From positions 1 to 64,000 of the forward strand of contig NZ_JBAMME010000307.1 in assembly GCF_039793925.1 (NCBI RefSeq): a stretch of DNA of 64,000 nt, in the 5' to 3' direction. A program made the translations under genes and the position numbers. This document shows positions 62,244 through 64,000 of this stretch, piece by piece. The DNA is from Thermogutta sp039793925. Lineage in GTDB: Bacteria > Planctomycetota > Planctomycetia > Pirellulales > Thermoguttaceae. The notes under the pieces are model-generated. The model saw only the letters and a program-made list of their open reading frames with translations, was not told where the DNA came from and made no database searches. How positions within the stretch are numbered: the first letter of the stretch is position 1; every line of letters starts with the position of its first letter.

Positions 62244-63809
62244 TCAATGTCGGAAGTGGCGTCTTCCGGTGAAGATCATGGGGATGCCGTACTGGTTGCA
62301 GGCGGCAATGACCTCATCGTCTCGCACAGAGCCGCCCGGCTGAATGATGGCGCGAATCCCCGCCTTGGCCGCGTGCTCGATGGAATCAGGAAAGGGGAAA
62401 AAGGCATCTGAGGCCAGCACACTCCCCGCCGCCCGGTCTCCCGCTTTGCGGATCGCAATTTCCACGGAATCCACGCGGCTCATCTGGCCGGCACCCACTC
62501 CTACCAGCATCTGATCTTTGGCAAGGACGATGGCGTTGGATTTGACGAAACGGACCATCCCCCAGGCAAAGCGAAGATCAGGAAAAAGGGCGTCATCCGG
62601 CTGAACCTGGGTAACGACTTTCCACCCTGTTTCGTCGTCGGGAAGGTTATCGGCGTCCTGCACGAGCAATCCCTCTTGAAGCGGACGGTAATTCCAGCAG
62701 GGGGCCGGCCTGGTCAGTTCACCCACTTCCATGAGCCGCACATTCTTTTTCCACTTGGGGACGGTGGTCAACATTTCCAGGGCTTCACGATCGAAAGCCG
62801 GAGCGATAATGGCCTCGATAAAAAGCCCCGGTTCGCACAGGACTTCCGCCGTCGCCCGATCCACCACCCGATTTATCCCCAACACGGAACCAAAGGCGCT
62901 TACCGGATCTCCGGCCAGGGCCTTACGGGTCGCTTCGGCGAGCGAATCCGCTAGGGCTGCCCCGCACGGGTTGTTATGCTTGATGACGCTGACCGCCGGT
63001 GCCTCGAAGTGGCGAACGATTTCCAGGGCGGATTCCAGATCGAGCAGATTATTATAGGAAAGTTCTTTACCGTGGAGTTGTCGGGCTGTGACAACAGATG
63101 GTCCTTTCGCTTCCGGAAGCGCATACACGGCCGCCTGCTGATGGGGGTTCTCTCCATAGCGCAGTGTGAACAGCCGATCGTAGCGGAAAAACAGGCGTGG
63201 TGGAAAGACACTGGGTTCCACCTGTTTGGCAAACCACGTCGCGATAGTCTGGTCGTACTCGGCGGTGTGTGCAAAGGCCTCGGCGGCAAGACGCCGTCGG
63301 AGCTCCAGTGTGATTCCACCATGCGTTTGCAGTTCGCCCAAAATCTCGGCGTAGTGAGCGGGCTGCGTCACGACAGCGACAAACGCGTGGTTCTTGGCCG
63401 CTGCCCTCACCAGGGAAGGTCCCCCGATGTCAATGTTCTCGATCGCATCCGCTTCTGTGCAACCAGGCCGTTCAATCGTTTTGCGGAAGGGATAAAGATT
63501 CACCACCACCAGATCGAAGGCCAGAATCCCATGTTCCGCCATGGATTGGAGGTCTTCCGGCCGATCGCGTCGTGCCAGAATCCCGCCGAAGATCCGCGGA
63601 TGGAGGGTCTTGACCCGACCTTCCATCATCTCGGGAAATCCCGTGTAGGCCGCCACGTCTTTCACCGGAATACCGGCCTGCTCGAGAAACAGGCGGGTGC
63701 CGCCCGTGCTGAAAATCTCAATTCCCAGTTTGTGGAGCTGCCGGGCGAATTCGGCCAGACCTGTTTTGTCGCTGACACTGATCAGCGCCCGCTGCGGCTT
63801 GATGACCAT
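62244..63809 (-). CDS. purH: Bifunctional AICAR transformylase/IMP cyclohydrolase
   Basis: 521 residues, full length. The N-terminal cyclohydrolase (1-200) has RALISVSDKTGLAEFARQL, GTRLFLEQAGIPVKDVAAYTGFPEMMEGRVKTLHPRIFGGIL and DLVVVNLYPF. The transformylase has RYGENPHQQAA, HGKELSYNNLLDLESALEIV, SVIKHNNPCGAA (catalytic KHNNP) and SDAFFPFPDSIEHAAKAGIRAIIQPGGSVRDDEVIAACN. It does the last two steps of IMP synthesis. The ATG at 63809 is preferred, with GGAGGT 7 bases upstream. It converges with nrpR. Confidence 0.97.
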   Translation of the reverse strand: MVIKPQRALISVSDKTGLAEFARQLHKLGIEIFSTGGTRLFLEQAGIPVKDVAAYTGFPEMMEGRVKTLHPRIFGGILARRDRPEDLQSMAEHGILAFDLVVVNLYPFRKTIERPGCTEADAIENIDIGGPSLVRAAAKNHAFVAVVTQPAHYAEILGELQTHGGITLELRRRLAAEAFAHTAEYDQTIATWFAKQVEPSVFPPRLFFRYDRLFTLRYGENPHQQAAVYALPEAKGPSVVTARQLHGKELSYNNLLDLESALEIVRHFEAPAVSVIKHNNPCGAALADSLAEATRKALAGDPVSAFGSVLGINRVVDRATAEVLCEPGLFIEAIIAPAFDREALEMLTTVPKWKKNVRLMEVGELTRPAPCWNYRPLQEGLLVQDADNLPDDETGWKVVTQVQPDDALFPDLRFAWGMVRFVKSNAIVLAKDQMLVGVGAGQMSRVDSVEIAIRKAGDRAAGSVLASDAFFPFPDSIEHAAKAGIRAIIQPGGSVRDDEVIAACNQYGIPMIFTGRRHFRH

Positions 63810-64000
63810 CACGTGAACCTCCAAAGTTCTCCGTTCGTGTTTCCAAATCCTTCATTCTAAATAGCTGAAGGAGAATGCTGAAGGAGTCGCGGGGTACAGC
63901 GAGCGTGTGAGGTTGCGCCCGCCCGGTGTGAATGACAAAAAAGGGACCTGACAAGCACAGTTCCGAAGGTTCTAAGAGTTCCACTGGTCGTGCTGTATGG

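Noticed and set aside
63718..63984. 88-codon minus-strand frame at the window end, overlapping the purH start
   Set aside because: It overlaps the N-terminus of purH in another frame and has no family pattern.
1..64000. tRNA, rRNA, CRISPR arrays, insertion sequences and prophage genes
   Set aside because: I looked in the intergenic regions for tRNA T-loop motifs, regularly spaced repeats and transposase or integrase motifs and found none I could support.

Overview
The window is a 64 kb piece of a bacterial chromosome of moderately high G+C. Its gene content points to a planctomycete, probably Pirellulales and possibly Thermogutta-like. This placement is inferred from family content (a DUF1559 protein with a pilin-like N-terminus, a formylglycine sulfatase, large proline-rich secreted proteins, a HYExAFE-type protein, small carboxypeptidase-regulatory-like secreted proteins), not from a marker phylogeny. 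Cell-envelope genes (lpxD, lpxI, an LptF/LptG permease) indicate a Gram-negative-type outer membrane with lipid A. I found no rRNA, tRNA, CRISPR array, prophage, transposase or plasmid module; the window looks like chromosomal backbone with lineage-specific secreted proteins in between.

Layout. 0-9 kb: a secreted Pro-rich protein with tandem YHS-like modules, glycosyltransferase, DUF2905 protein, thiD, a Tat-exported aldo/keto-reductase-like protein divergent from a sulfatase, a small lipoprotein and a DUF1559 protein. 9-20 kb: comF-like, DUF486, cysC, lpxD-lpxI, a Pro/Ser-rich secreted protein, an FHA protein, ilvD and a carboxypeptidase-regulatory-like secreted protein. 20-26 kb: HYExAFE nuclease-like protein, hisS, a YkgJ-type cysteine-cluster protein, aminotransferase and LptF/G. 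26.7-31 kb: CBS protein, korA, korB, CBS protein, the fermentative or reverse-TCA type 2-oxoacid:ferredoxin oxidoreductase bracketed by two predicted nucleotide sensors. 31-38 kb (minus strand): duplicated parvulin-type isomerase, Rrf2 regulator, the overlapping cluster yicC-gmk-rpoZ-coaC, and tpiA-secG. 38-45 kb: galK divergent from a RmlD-like reductase and a GT2 transferase, then fliM and proA. 44.7-49.4 kb: tyrA, a PurS-PurS-PurL fusion, purQ. 49.7-52.9 kb: the translation cluster rpsB-tsf-pyrH-frr. 53-59 kb: TPR protein, C45-type hydrolase, small cysteine protein, a 770-residue membrane protein and a DksA-type protein. 59-63.8 kb: FMN-type glutamate synthase divergent from an NrpR-type nitrogen regulator, then purH.

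The most interesting points are: (1) an archaeal-type NrpR regulator divergent from a glutamate-synthase-like gene, with a palindrome and sigma-54-like elements in the shared intergenic region; (2) a tandem PurS-PurS-PurL fusion; (3) a dispersed palindromic repeat (half-site GGGGCAATTCA plus its reverse complement) in five intergenic places; (4) the CBS-kor-CBS arrangement; (5) a Tat-exported aldo/keto-reductase-like protein that seems to lack the usual catalytic tetrad. Several strong -35/-10 promoters can be read directly and in one case (dksA-like) the promoter settles the start codon.
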